DNA from: Archegozetes longisetosus
Taxonomy: Eukaryota; Arthropoda; Arachnida; Sarcoptiformes; Trhypochthoniidae
Direction: 5' to 3'
Length of the DNA: 64,000 nucleotides
NCBI GenBank assembly: GCA_018873245.2
Contig: JAEMBT020000002.1
Coordinates: forward strand, 5,242,001 to 5,306,000
Shown one piece after another: positions 45,981-58,962 of the stretch. The position numbers were made by a program, and so were the translations under genes. Position 1 is the stretch's first letter. Every line of letters begins with the position of its first letter. The notes beneath the pieces are model-generated. The model had not been told where the DNA came from. It did no database searches and worked only from the letters and a program-made list of their open reading frames with translations.

Positions 45981-48855
45981 TATTAACTATTTTAGTTGAC
46001 ACTCAAGAAGTTCAAAACTTAATCCAAATCTTAGTTCAAAACTTTGTGCACTATTTTCGGCTTCTCTGTAGTTTTCCAATGAATTAACTCACAAACTGTA
46101 ATAATGAGAATTACTCGAATAATATTGAATAACTTTAGGGATAATAATAGTTGATTATATTGGAAAATACGATCAAACGATGTATATTATTGAATATCGA
46201 ATATATTATGATAAACCGATTATGAGCTTTTATTTTATTGCTTATTTGCTGGTAAATGAGATCAATTTCTAGGATTAGTTCACTTCGTATAGCTTTATAT
46301 TGAATAAAAGTATTTAACAGTAATTGTCTGTTAAGAATATGGGATTATTGATATTTTTGTTGCTTTCGAATCGATTTTTGCAAATTTGATTTCTATGCAG
46401 TAATGGGAAACCTGTAATAGATATAATAATCATAATAAGTTACAAGTATTCAATATAAACTGTCGAAATTGTAAATATTTGCTTTCTTTTGCTTCCTTTC
46501 AACAAACACAGAGCAAAATAAAGAACTCAACAAAAATTATAACCACTTCAAATGCAATCATTTTTTAGTAGAAGTTTTTTAAATTGATTTATTGCTTTTT
46601 CGAGTGCTGAATATTTTGATATTCAAAACAGAGATTTGTCATCCTATATGCAGAAAAGTAGGAGTTTAGTAACCACTTCTTCCTTTCTTCTCCTGATATT
46701 AATATCTTTTTTAATACTTTTGGGAACGGTGTCAAATTTAACGCAACACAAAAGCCAAGTCTCTCACAAAACACAAGTATTTATTGGTGGGAAAGTGTTA
46801 CAAAATATTTTCCTAATCTATTCAAATTTAGTGTAGTTTTACAAGTAATTTGAATAGAAAGCTACTTTTTTAGGTTGGCTTTAAGACATTTTTCTTAGCT
46901 GTATCGGAATTGACGAAAATCAGAATTGCATCTGTCTTTTTTTACTTAAGTATAAATCAATAAGTCGGTCATTCAAAAAGACCTCAGAAAAACGTGACGA
47001 GAATTTACAATAAGGCTAACTATCATAAGCAAAAATGTCAGTTTCACGTCAGAGAAGTACACTCATTAGAGTAAAGATCGGCGATGGATACCAAAAGTCC
47101 TGTGGTTGCTATGCTTATGAACCAATCACGTGAGTCCATCATTAGATATAACGGAATCTATTGCAGATTTTTATTTTAATGAGTCTATGTTTGGTTTATG
47201 ACCAATGAATAGAATACATGTTAGAATTGTATTCTATTCGTCACAATAATTCATACAATTCCTAAATGAAAGTATATGTTGAAAGTATATACTATAATAT
47301 CTGACTCTTGCTTAAGTCAAGACTCATTTCTGACTTTGTGTATCAATATATGGGTAGAATGTACAGAAGAATGAGATATAATGGTATAGAAAAGGCAAAC
47401 AACCTTTCAGATTTTACATTCATTACTGAGTCTATTGTGTGACCAACTGTTTGGCTTAGAGTGAATAAAATTTGATTTTATCGAAGTTTTTCCTAGTATT
47501 AGTCGGATAAAAGTTCTTAACAAGCGATAACAAAGTAGTCAAAGAGAAGTTTTTCAACTTCTCGTCTAGATTGTAGAGACATATTATAGCTTCTAGTGCT
47601 AAATGTTATAGATTTTAGTTCAACCACATCAGTATATTGTTGAAGCCCTTTAGAATGCTTTTTCACTTTTTGCTCACTTATTCTAAGAAAATATATCTAC
47701 TATCATAAGGAAATAGAATACCTTTGAATATTTTTCATACTCAGCAAATATTTTTTGAACCAAAATAGCTTATTCTATGAATTTTATTTATCGAATTTAG
47801 ACTATAATGGCAGCTCAATCGAAACTTGAACTGATTGATGCCATTTCTTATTAAGTTTTCAGGATGATCGGATATCACTTTTCGTCTTCATCTACTGCTT
47901 TTAGATAGTCCACGACTTTTAGGAGGGTTTTTGTATAACACACCGCGTAAACTCTTGTAAAAGCCCTATACTCTCTCTAGGAAGTAGATAAATGCGAATA
48001 CTATTTGATATCCATTACTTTTTATTCTAATTTCTTGGAACTTTCGTAAATTAGTCCAGTAATCATAGTTAAAGACGTCCTAAATTTTACTTGAATTGGA
48101 TGGATTGGAAAAATCTATTAGCATGAAAAGCCTTGATAAAAACCTCTAAAACATCTCAGGTAACAGTCAAGTAATTTATTATTTCTTCTATAAACCAGAC
48201 TAATTTAATCTTTTTATTTCATTAAAACTTGATAAGAATTGCCGAAATAGCGAGTAAATGATTTGAAAACATTTATAATCCATTAATGTTACATTTAATC
48301 AATTCTGTGTTTTATGCGTAACCAAACAGGAGTTTATTGTGATAGAATTTCTAATCGATTTTTGTTTAATTGTAGGGGAAATGAGGAGTTTCAAGTGAAA
48401 ATTGCACTTGAGCCTCTCGCTAAACCGATATATTAATACTTTGTAATATTAGGCCTCATACAGAGTATGACGTATTTTTCCAATGAAAAATTCCTCTAAT
48501 CCTTCTAAACTCTTTTGAATTTTTCTGATTTATTCAAGCATTCAAACAACATTCATTCAGCTTAATGTCTGAAGGTTATTTTCATCGAATTAATAAAAAC
48601 GATATTCTTGATTTGGATTATTAATGTATTGACTATTAATTATCCTGTATTTGATGATTGGCGAATTTTTTATGGTTGAATAGGAAATACTTTATAAGTA
48701 TTGAGTGATTGCTGAAAAAATAAGATAAGCTACATCAGTGCTTAACTCAGAAAAATGGCAAAATAGCAAAATAGCTTTGTATTTAATAAACCCGTAAAAG
48801 TGATCATTTTACAATGGAATGACTACATCTTATAAGTGTAAGGTTAAAATAAGTA
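45981..48855. other. Spacer upstream of the GPCR
   Basis: Presumed promoter or 5' UTR introns of the GPCR; an AG acceptor (ACTAAAATAG) sits six bases before its ATG, so a non-coding first exon further upstream is possible. The small frames near 46.6-46.8 kb lie opposite each other and look like chance. Confidence 0.4.
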
Positions 48856-49486
48856 CAGTATTTCCTCTTTAGTATTTACTTCGATAGTATTTACTCCCAT
48901 TATGATTTAGTGATACTCCCAGTCTATACAGAAGTCCCATTGAAGTAATGTCAAAAAAGTGACTTTAGTATTTATCCCGATATGATTTACACGAGTTATT
49001 ATTTGCTCAACTACTCAGACACTACAATATATAAAAGCACACATTGTAATTATTTACCTGCATTGTTTTGAATAAAAAGGAACAAACAATTCTAAAAATT
49101 CGAAGAGATTGAATTTGAAAGAAAGTTACCAACAAGCTTTGAAGTGCTAGACATGATACAACAGATGAATGAATATTTTCTCTCGTAAATCAGTTTCGAA
49201 CAAGGCTTTCAAAGCATTGAACACATTAAAAGATGAAATTTATGTGACTAAAAGCTAAAACCTCAAACAAAAGTCAACCCTCAATTACTATCAGATGAAT
49301 TAATAATTATTACAACAATTTGCTATTAACAGTTGATTTTCTGTTAAATAATCGTTGTAATTTATAACAAACTTAAATCTAAATAAAAGAATTTGAATTT
49401 TCATGTATTTATAGGCGCCTCAGAAGTATTTAACTTGGTTATTATTTATTAAATTTTACAGATCCTTCAAGTAAATACTAATACTG
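48856..49486. mobile_element. 631-bp pogo/Tigger-like element remnant
   Basis: The left end CAGTATTTCCTCTTTAGTAT and right end inverse CAGTATTAGTATTTACTTGA share CAGTATT and GTATTTACTT, with TA on both outer sides (48854-48855 and 49487-49488). GTATTTACT recurs several times inside the left end. A fragment read on the plus strand, IEFERKLPTSFEVLDMIQQM at about 49107-49166 and NKAFKALNTLKDE downstream, resembles the C-terminal region of pogo/CENP-B-type transposases. The superfamily call rests mainly on the ends. Confidence 0.6.
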
Positions 49487-49488
49487 TA

Positions 49489-52450
49489 TTTTGAATTTAT
49501 TTGAACTAACCTGCGTAATTTGACCATTGAATTAATAATAATTAATAATTAATTCGTGTTAACTAATCATTAATAATATAACATGGCGCACTATTCAATG
49601 CAAAGCGACTCTGCATATAGCTGCATTTAACGCGTTTTATATGACAGTTCTTTACTAAACTGACTTAACGCTAATTTCAATCAAATTCAACCATTATTTT
49701 TTGAACTAAATTGAACTTATTTCTTCCATTGAGACATATAATGAAATTGAAATCTTAAGTTGTCTAGTTTGATTAAAACTCGGAAAATTAGTTAAGTGAA
49801 CTTGTCTTTTTCTTCCAGCAATTGCTGGTAATCGTGATATTAATATAAATTGGATATATATTCTGACCTATTAAGTTGTGTATACACTTGTGAAATATGA
49901 AACTCTTGCACAAAAAAGATTTTAAACAAGTAACATATTAAATGGTTATATCATATTTTATAAACTTAAACAGAGTTTCTAATTTTAGTCGACTTCCGCG
50001 TTCAATCTTTTCGTTTATTAATTGGAAAGATCTATCGTTAATAAGAAACAATATATACATACATTTGAAGGATGACCATTAAAAATTAGAAACAATAATT
50101 AAGATAATAACTGAAAGAGCTAATAAGTTAATTAACTGTTCTAACTTACAAAACTAGTTGATATGCTGAGAAGAAACTCATTTTCGGAGCCTTTTAATTA
50201 AGTTTTTTAATGAAGAGGAAAGATTTGTCTAATCAACAGCTTATTCATTTCGAGTTTATACTAACTTAATTTTGATAAACATTCTCTTAGATATCTGAAA
50301 GTTTAAGAAGAAATAAATAATTATATATTTTGAATCTTTAATAGTTTATGTTTAATTAAAAAAGATTTACTTGCTTAAAAAGCTAGCATAAAATTCTATA
50401 TGATAAGAAAAATATCTATAAAAAGACTTGAAATATTAACCCCTAATTGAATCGAACTATTACGATATGAAGAGCAATACATCAATGAGAGGGAATCATG
50501 GGAAACACGGATTGAATTATGATGCCATTTCCACTAAATAATGATATGCCTGAAGAGGATTATCTTCTAATATGGGGTAATATTTCAAACTTAAATTATT
50601 TTCCCAATAAAAAATTGTAGAAAACTTTTTCAAACATTCTTCCTGAGCTAATGACTGAAAAATATCGAGTGTGGGCTTATTCGAAGCACTTAATTGATGT
50701 GATAGTTTTATCTCGCGCTTCTTTTTTCTTTGATCTCATTAATTTACCCAAAAACTAATCCTATTAACATAGTGAAACCTTTTTATTGAATCTTAATTTA
50801 ATGTTTAATAAAAGGTCTTTTCGATTGTCTACGCTATGAATCAAATTTCTTATTTTGTTTAACAAAAGTATTTGGTTTCGGATTCCTAGCAAATCGTTTT
50901 TAGAAATTTTATCTTAATTCTTGTATTTCGTCAGAGTTTAAAATCGAAAAAATAGAAAAGAATAACTTTATAACTATGAGGGTTACCATCAATTGAATAA
51001 TGAATAATATTCAGACTAATGAGTACGTGCAAAGACTCAATAAAGTCGTCTGAATGAAGAAAAAACTTTGGGTAGGAAGAGTAGTCTGCGCGAATCGAAT
51101 TAAAAAGACTCAAGTTCTATAATAATTGCATATAGATGTGGAATAAGATAAATTGTTTACAGTTTTGTCATACAAATTTCAGCTTTGTTAGTTTGTTCAT
51201 TCAAATTAAATGAAGTGATAAAGTGAGTCATTTAAGCCTTTTGTTATTGAAATACCCTAAGTGCATTGGGTCATATACTTCTCATTATGATGCAGTAATA
51301 TTAGATATTCAATTATCCGAATTTCAATGATAACTGAATCAATTTTCTTAGCATAATCAGATATTTTTTGAACAAAATACCAATAAGACAACTGACTATT
51401 TGATATGTCGAACATATTTGTTCTATTCTAACAAAAGTAAGTGGAATAAGTTTTATCAAACATAAAATGTATTTGAAAATCGTCGAATAGGAGAACAATT
51501 TCGAAAGGTTCCATAGGGTTGACTGAATTCAAGTCAAGAAAGAACAGGTTTACTTAAGCAAATCCAAATTCGATGTTCAGAATTACAATAAATCTTTTGG
51601 TTATTCAATTAATTTATTGCGATGGACCAGAAGCGAGTAATAGAATTACTTGGAATAAAGGGTTTTGTTAAAATATCATATACAGTTAAACTTGCGTAAC
51701 TTAAACACCCAGATAAATAGTTTCTAAAAGCAAGAAAATTAAGTCTGAATTTATATGAATTTAGTTTCTTTTTAAAATAATTTAACTGCATTTTTAAGCT
51801 AGACAGGTCTTACTGTACCAGTATTCCTAACTTGCCACCAATGATCAAATAGTTCTGATAGTTATAAAGTTTATTAGTTTCTAGAATACATAAAAGAAAA
51901 TATTAAATGTTTTTTCCGTTTGACAAAGGGGTGGAAGAATAACAATTTTCAATTCATACAAGAAAACATTAATAAATATTTATCAAGAGAGTTGAACTGA
52001 ATTTAGTAGGATTTGAATGAAGATAAAACCATTGGGAACAGAGCATAGAAAATTTATAAGCCTAAAAAAATATTAAAACCAAACCTACGCAAGTGCTAAG
52101 ATTCCGCAAAAACCCACTCATGTCTCGAGAGTGAAAATGAATTCAAGTTATTGTAAGCTTTTAGATTAAATAATTGTATGATCAGACTATATTGTCCAGC
52201 TTTATGTCTGATTAATCATAATAAGGAAATATGTGATAGGCTTCAATAAATATAATCGAAACAATATCCTCGCTAAGCGAAGCAGTAATTTCGATTAAAA
52301 ATAATAAATTAGTTGTGATGAGTAAAATGATCATTCTAATGTTTATGCTCAATAAAAATCAATATAAAAGGAAACAATCAATATATTTCAGTTTGAAAGT
52401 CAAATAGTCAATATACATCAGAGACTATGATTTTTAAACCATCGCATCAT
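49489..52450. other. AT-rich spacer, nothing recognised
   Basis: No supported feature; includes a strongly AT-rich run at about 49530-49580 made of TAATAATTA words. Confidence 0.5.
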
Positions 52451-52720
52451 TCAATGCCGTTTTTGAAGATCTATAAAATTATTATAAATGTAAGATTTTA
52501 TTGCTTCTTGTCTCGACTTCTTTCCTGTCCAAACGTCAGAAGAGTTATGACTTAAAATACTGACATACTGAGAGCAATGGTCCATGAGAAAAGTTAAAAT
52601 GTACTTTTGACTTTTGCCAAATATTTGTGAAAAATAATGATCATCAAAATTAAGTTCAATTTCATATATTATTTCTACCACGCATTCCTCATAATTTATG
52701 AGATCTAATCACTGTTCTGT
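52451..52720 (-). other. Unrecognised coding-like frame
   Basis: About 85 codons open on the minus strand, containing DLINYEECVVEIIYEIELNF, ILTFLMDHCSQYVSILSHNS, DVWTGKKSRQEAIKSYI. Amino-acid use (Trp, Cys, His, balanced charge) is more protein-like than neighbouring frames, and an AG (AACAG) just upstream could be an acceptor. No neighbouring exon or domain was identified; it may be one exon, a retrocopy piece or chance. Confidence 0.25.
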
Positions 52721-54937
52721 GGTTGGTCTTTGATCAAGCTTCATCTTTCAAATTATTCATCATTTTATTGGCTCAGATATTTGTTGGTAAATCTTCTTAT
52801 TAAGGAAAAGATTGCATGTTATGCGTTTTTATCCAACAAACCCTTCAAAGGTTCTCCGAAGAATTCAGGTGATAAAGTGAGCACATTATTTTGGACATAA
52901 AACCTTTATAACGAGAAGCTCACCAAAAAGTAATTGGAGAATAAACTCTTTCTTCAGCATAAGGATATCATTATTTTACAAGTCTCAGAAAACTTTTGAT
53001 TTGAAAACTAAATTTCAATTCTTTTGCTGATTATTAGTTATAAAATTCTAACTTTTAAAGAAGTTTCATTTGAAGGGTAGATTATTTTGAAAATTTTTCA
53101 GTTGGCGATCCAATTGAAAATAACAACAAGAAATTACAATAAGAATATGATCTCTATAGGAAACTGATGTTTATTCATAAGATGAACCAATCACGAATTA
53201 GAGTTAAATTAGAATCGAAATATATTTCGAAATTCTTACAGAAACATTTTGAATGACAAATTGTCCTAAAAATATGACTCTCATTTTGACATATGGTTCA
53301 TTTTGAAAAAATTGTCAAAGCGAATAATCAGGAAATAATTTCTGAAACATGATGGAGCGTTAAAAAAAGAAATCAGTTCAGAGATGAGAAAGATTAATGG
53401 AATCTTGTAAATATAATTGTAAATCATTAGAATTTCAATAATCAGCACTTTTATAAGTTTTGTATTTAAGTTAGATACAAGTGCATTGTTTTATTTCCGT
53501 CAAATAGTATATATTTTTGAATTTCTTATGAAATAAGTTGTCTCATTCATCTTATAAGACTATCTCATAATTGATTATATTTCACAGATGTGCTTGAAGT
53601 TCTTCAAAGATAACAAAATAGGGTAGTTTTCTATTCAAATATCATCGAAGAATAATCCAATTATTGAACCTAGAATTCATTTATATTTTAATGTTTGCCG
53701 AAACAAATTCCATGCATAACTGGCATTATTGTAAAGAAAATTTGCTTCAAATATAATAGAATCCCAAAGAGGTTATTATTATAATAATTAATAATAGTAG
53801 TAAAGCTGAATAAGCAATAAGTGACAATAAAGAATCTCTATTGTGAATCTGTTTGAAAAACTGCTAATCGATCTTTAGAGTAACTGCAGTTTAGTGATTA
53901 TATTTAATTTAAAAGATGCTCGAATTATGGCAGCATAAAATATTTTTAAAAAGTCAACTAGTAATAAATTATTAACTAAAGTTTGTATACTTTCCAAAAC
54001 GGAAAGTCAGAAAACACAAAACGTCTATTTGTTAATTTGAAACCCAAATAATAGCTCTATAACTTTGTTTTACAACCATTTAATTTTTCTTTTGTGCTAA
54101 AATCCAAGCCTTCCGCTGTTATTTATTATTCCTAATTTCGTACTGTGATAATAACAAAGATTCACTGAGACGGACAGATTTTCAATTTAAAAGTTTCTGA
54201 AAATGCAAAATTAAGAGCTTAACAATGTAGTGAGATTATAAAAAATTAGTATTTATGAAAGATATGCTAATTATCCTAACTTGAAAGCTGAAGCCTAAAA
54301 ACTATGACTTCATTAATCTAGTGCGATCATCGTTTCACTTATACACCCTTTTCTCTCCTTAAGACCATTATTTGCAGATAGCATTGAATGTATGATCTCA
54401 ATAATGATCAAATCACATGTATATGATCAATTAATTATTACAGTGTAATACAACTATTTCATGCACCAGTATTCATAATAACAATTCTTTATGTAGTCCA
54501 TTTTCCACCATTAGCAGATCGCTTCACTCTGTACTAGACTATTTCATGCCTATAAACAGCTATTTATGGTCATATGAATCTTGATTTGTATTAAGACAAC
54601 TGTCTACGCGTCACAATTGATTCATTGAGCGGAAAAACATTTTCTGGATGATATTTAAACAATTTTGTTTCTTCCAGTCAAAGAATTTATATATGGGAGG
54701 CTTAGTGCTATGATTCAGAAACAGAAAATAAATGAAACATTGGATGCGCTTTCTTAGTTTTCGAAAACTGATTCTTCGACTTAATTTTAGTTATTTATGT
54801 GGATTACATTAAACTGACTTTCAACTCCAATTAACACATGGAGCGAAAGAGCATTGAATGGTAGAATAAATCATCTGATAATTCATTAACACAATATACG
54901 AGACAGAACTTAAACATTGTGACATATTCTGCCACAG
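52721..54937. other. AT-rich spacer, nothing recognised
   Basis: No supported gene, RNA or element. Confidence 0.5.
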
Positions 54938-55350
54938 TAGGGTGACTTAATGTCTAGATTTGAGCTGGATAGTCCAGATTTTAGGTTTAATAGTCCAGAG
55001 TGGACTCGAATCTGGATGCATTTCATCCAGATTCGAGCTGAATACTTTTGCCACAAAAGCTTTATCTTATCCGCAATCCAGTGTATATTAATTCTAAGCA
55101 AAAGTATTTTAATTATTCGAAATCCTCACCATTGTCAGCGTAACTTCACAGTTACGTTAAAGATAATTTCAACTATTCAATGTTGCAGAATTACAGAACA
55201 AATATAATTATTTTTCATAGTTCAGAATTCGTAACATTTTCTAATCACTCAGTACTGTAAATAAATTTTAAAATTTCAAGAAAAACCCCAAAGGGAAACC
55301 CTTTGATGTTTTTCATTCAGATTTGAGCTGGACAAGACTTGGTCACCCTA
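54938..55350. mobile_element. 413-bp hAT-type MITE with internal hairpin
   Basis: Ends TAGGGTGACTTAATGTCTAG and the inverse of TAGGGTGACCAAGTCTTGTC share nine terminal bases; TTTGAGCTGGA recurs near both ends. The flanking octamers TGCCACAG and TGTGACAG agree at six of eight positions, as an aged 8-bp duplication would. Inside, CTCGAATCTGGATG (55005-55018) and its exact inverse (55024-55037) form a perfect 14-bp stem with a five-base loop. No transposase. Confidence 0.65.
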
Positions 55351-55379
55351 TGTGACAGACATTGCAAATGATCTTTGGC

Positions 55380-56092
55380 CAGGGTGACCAGGCGTCCAGG
55401 AATGGACAGGACAGTCCAGGAACAGAGACCGCTGTCCTGTGTCTAGGGCAATATTGTTCCTTGACATTGAGACGTCCAGGAATGGAACATTTTTTCAAAA
55501 TATGAGAATAAAATTCTTTTGTGCTATTATGAACTTTACTTTATTCAATCACTAATTAGGTAAACACTGTAAATAACGATAAATCAGTTCAATAATGCTC
55601 TTGTAGCGAGTCCATTCTCTTTTGAATAATTATTAAATAATTATAACAAACCAAATCTGCTGAAAATGATCGAAACTGTTATGAAGATTCCTGTTGAGAG
55701 TAATTTTGTAGAACGAGTTTTCAGCGTAATGAAGAATATCTGGACTGGTGAAAGAAATCGTTTGAATGTTTGAATGGTTAAGGCTGATATTTGCTCTAAA
55801 GTTAATTTTTAGATGACATGTAATGAATTTAGATTTTTTGCATCCCAAAACTCTAGACTACTTAAGGACGCTAATTCTAATGATAGATATTCAACAAATT
55901 GATTTAAATTTCTTCAATAATTTCATTTTCGCCATAATTTCTCATTCAAGAACAGTTGAAATTTTGATTAAAAAAGTTACTGTTATTCCCGATACACTTT
56001 ACTTTTTGAAATTTTCCTCTAATATATTTAACTTGGTCTCCTCTTATACTTTCAAAGTCCAGGAAACGGCTCAGTCAAACCTAGTCACCCTG
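55380..56092 (+). mobile_element. 713-bp internally deleted hAT element with exact 8-bp duplication
   Basis: Ends CAGGGTGACCAGG and the inverse of CAGGGTGACTAGG are the inverted repeats. TCTTTGGC stands immediately outside both ends (55372-55379 and 56093-56100), an exact 8-bp target duplication, the hAT hallmark. The left subterminal zone repeats GTCCAGGAA-type words. It carries a piece of the hAT C-terminal dimerisation domain. Confidence 0.93.
55666..55875 (+). pseudogene. hAT transposase, C-terminal dimerisation-domain fragment
   Basis: From an ATG the frame reads MIETVMKIPVESNFVERVFS, VMKNIWTGERNRLNV, stop, MVKADICSKVNF, stop, MTCNEFRFFASQN. The core S-N-x-x-V-E-R-V-F-S-x-M-K followed by D/E-R-N-R-L is the hAT-family C-terminal dimerisation motif. 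Two in-frame stops, and no catalytic region, so it is inactive. Confidence 0.85.
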
Positions 56093-56121
56093 TCTTTGGC
56101 TCAATTTCACAGTGTAGCTGA

Positions 56122-56358
56122 TTGGGTTCTGACAGAAGTGTCTATCGACTGGTCAAATCTCAGAAATTAATGTCATTAGATTGTGCGAAGAATAAATGTT
56201 GGTGTCTCTACCAGAAGACGACACAAACTTATGGAATTAAAATTTATAGACGACAAACAGTTGTAAGAGAAATAGAATTAGGAAACAATCTCTTCTCAGA
56301 CATGACTCAAATAATATTTTATGCATTATTTTGGTTAAAGGAAAGTGAAGCAAATTGA
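56122..56358 (+). other. Coding-like frame, possibly a Merlin/ISXO2-type relic
   Basis: 78 codons containing CAKNKCWCLYQKTTQTYGIK, IELGNNLFSDMTQIIFYALF, WLKESEAN. A W-C-L followed by R and a hydrophobic segment ending Y-x-x-F-W recalls the zinc-ribbon to helix region of eukaryotic Merlin (IS1595-like) transposases. The nearby upstream frame has SVADWVLTEVSIDW, which recalls a later Merlin motif, but the order is reversed relative to the family. It lies directly beside the hAT target site. Family unproven. Confidence 0.25.
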
Positions 56359-58902
56359 AAAAATTTAATGAATATAGGAAAGAATATAAATTGTTGAAGA
56401 GATATAGTTTTAACAAAAATTCGGAAATCTAATAATAAAAATTGAATTTTTTTCGTCAACAGAAACATCTAATTCAAAATGGAAACCGCATTCAAATTTT
56501 TGCTTCAATAAGGATGCTTTAAAAGCTTTGAATTTTCCACACAACTCTATTTTATTCAATTTTTAAGATGACTTCATTGTTATTTATTTGTTCATAACGA
56601 TTTTTAATGCATTAATTCAATATTTAATCAAAATAAACTGAATTCATAAGTTGCGGCATTTTGATGAAATGCTTTGCAGCAAAGCTATACCGCAACTCTA
56701 TACAGAATACTGAGTGCAAACCATACTAAACAATGTAAGTATTCTATTTTAGATTCAAATCCTGTCAATTTGATTAATTAAACTAATATTAAAGTAACCA
56801 CATTTCATAATTCAATAAGTACTTACTTCGTATTCAAATAAATGGCGATTATTCTTACGGACGTAGAAACGTAAGTCAAAGAAAGAAATTGAAAAAGAAG
56901 TGAACTGTGGAAAACTCGTAGTTAGATGTACGTGGACTGACGTGCTTCTCAAAAAAATACCCTGTTTTCGTCACACGCAACCGATTGTAAGTTTGAGAAA
57001 AATAGAAGTCTAAAGCAAGTTTTGAATACATAAGTCTAGTAACGGAAGTCGATTCGAATTGAATAGAAATCTTCGAAACTATTTAAGGCTTGAATGCATT
57101 TAACAATAGAAGTCATTAGAGAATCTAAAATGGTTTTCAACTTAATGCTATATCATTTTCTCGTATTGAATAAAACAACTTAATAAAATGTAAAAACTTG
57201 AAAGAAAACTTAACTATACTGATGTGAAATCAACCACTCAGTCAAATGAATTTCAAGCATTTTAAAGATTCTTTCTTTACCTTTTAAATACAAATTCCTA
57301 TTCTAACGCTATTCTCATAATGGAATTCACTTAAAAGATAATTCACAAAACATGAGAAAAGATTTTAAATAAGATAAGAATAAAGTCTTGTACATTGCCC
57401 ATAGCTATCAAATGAATTAAATTATCGGGATAACATATGATTATCTATTTTGAATAGGGCTTGAATTTATGATTTCAAGATATCTTATTTTTATTGCAGC
57501 TTCAATTTTATTAGATTAAAAAAGAATTTCTATCCTCAAGTTCATTGAAATTCACTTTTCATTGTAGAATGAAATACATAACTCGTTTTTATTACAAATT
57601 CAAATGCATTACAGAATTTTTTATGAGACCTTATATTGTCTTTGTGTCTAACATATATTCAAATAAATTTTATGATCTATTGGATTGTGAATTCTTTTGT
57701 GAATTCCTCTCTTATGAATCCTCAATGGCAGAACTTTTGAAGTTTATTCACTTGAATTTCAAATATTTAAAGTTATTTTGTAGACATATATGTCTCGCGT
57801 AATTTTTCCAAATACTAAATCAACTGATTTGTTTGGATTTATTTTGTAATTCAATAAAATGCTCACAGAGTATTTGATACCAACTTTTTTAAATTCTGAG
57901 TTGACTTTTTGTTGACATATCGAAGTCACTTTACGACCGATTTTATAGTGTTCACTATTATAGATTTACCTTAGGTTTATTCGCTTCAATAGTCACGAGA
58001 TCTATCGCAATAAATGAGTTCCAGACTATTAAGGAACAGATGGATTGTTTAGATCCCAAACCAGTTCAGGTTGTTGCAATAAACGAATAGGTTTTCAAAA
58101 AGATCTTAAAGTCTATTTTTAAGGTCGACGAGACATTAGATTCTAGATTCATGAAGATTTCGTGCTCAATTTTTCTGGTTTTCATTGTATCGATTCTAAA
58201 GGTAGTCGTTATTGACTATAAATGCACTCCTGAATCTTTTAGGGCAAATTATTTCGTTAAATAATGTCGCAGAACTGTTATATATATATTGTGCTTTCGC
58301 GTATAGCAGACAGTCCTAATGATATAATTTACGAAAAATGAAAAAAGATGAATCACTTTTTATTATTTATTCAGAAGTGAACTATATCATATTATAGTTG
58401 ATTCAAACAAAGCAATATAATTCATTTAAAAAGCATTTAGTCTTAACGAAAGTAATCCGAATCCAACTATTCATTTCTTATCAATTCAACATTATTTACC
58501 AATAGTTGAATTTTCAATTACTCAAATCTTTCATAAAATCTAACATTGAGTCCAAATTTTAGTCTGTAGAGCAAAGGAAATTGGACCGCAGATAAGCATA
58601 TATTTTGAAAATTGTTTACGCATTACTTGAAGGGATAGTATGCACTTTTAGAAAGAGTACCGTTTAAGAAATATACATTCATAAGGATTAATATTTGTTG
58701 TTCAACAGTATTAATATCACTTAACGGGTTTATTATTGACTTCTTCTTTCATATAAAATGGTTATTGATTCTACGCGATAAGTTCATCGATTATTTGGCT
58801 AATGATCATTGAGATCACTCGAGGCTGTTTTCAAGTTAAAACCCTTTCTGAGAATTATATCGAATCGATCATTCGATAACATTGATTGATCGCTTACACC
58901 AG
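56359..58902. other. AT-rich spacer, nothing recognised
   Basis: The 85-codon frame at 57545-57802 is featureless and Phe/Tyr/Lys-rich; not called. Confidence 0.5.
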
Positions 58903-58962
58903 TATAAAAGACATGAATTTGCACAGTTTATAGAGTTTACAACGCTTTTAACGCGAGTAAGT
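58903..58962 (+). promoter_or_regulatory. Candidate TATA promoter with short first exon and splice donor
   Basis: TATAAAAG at 58903-58910 follows a relatively GC-rich run with repeated ATCGATC/GATTGATCG words. Some 30 bases downstream lies a possible start region (GCACAGTTTA), and ACGCGA|GTAAGT at 58957 is a strong donor. This would be the 5' non-coding exon of a plus-strand gene whose coding exons were not found in the window. Confidence 0.35.
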
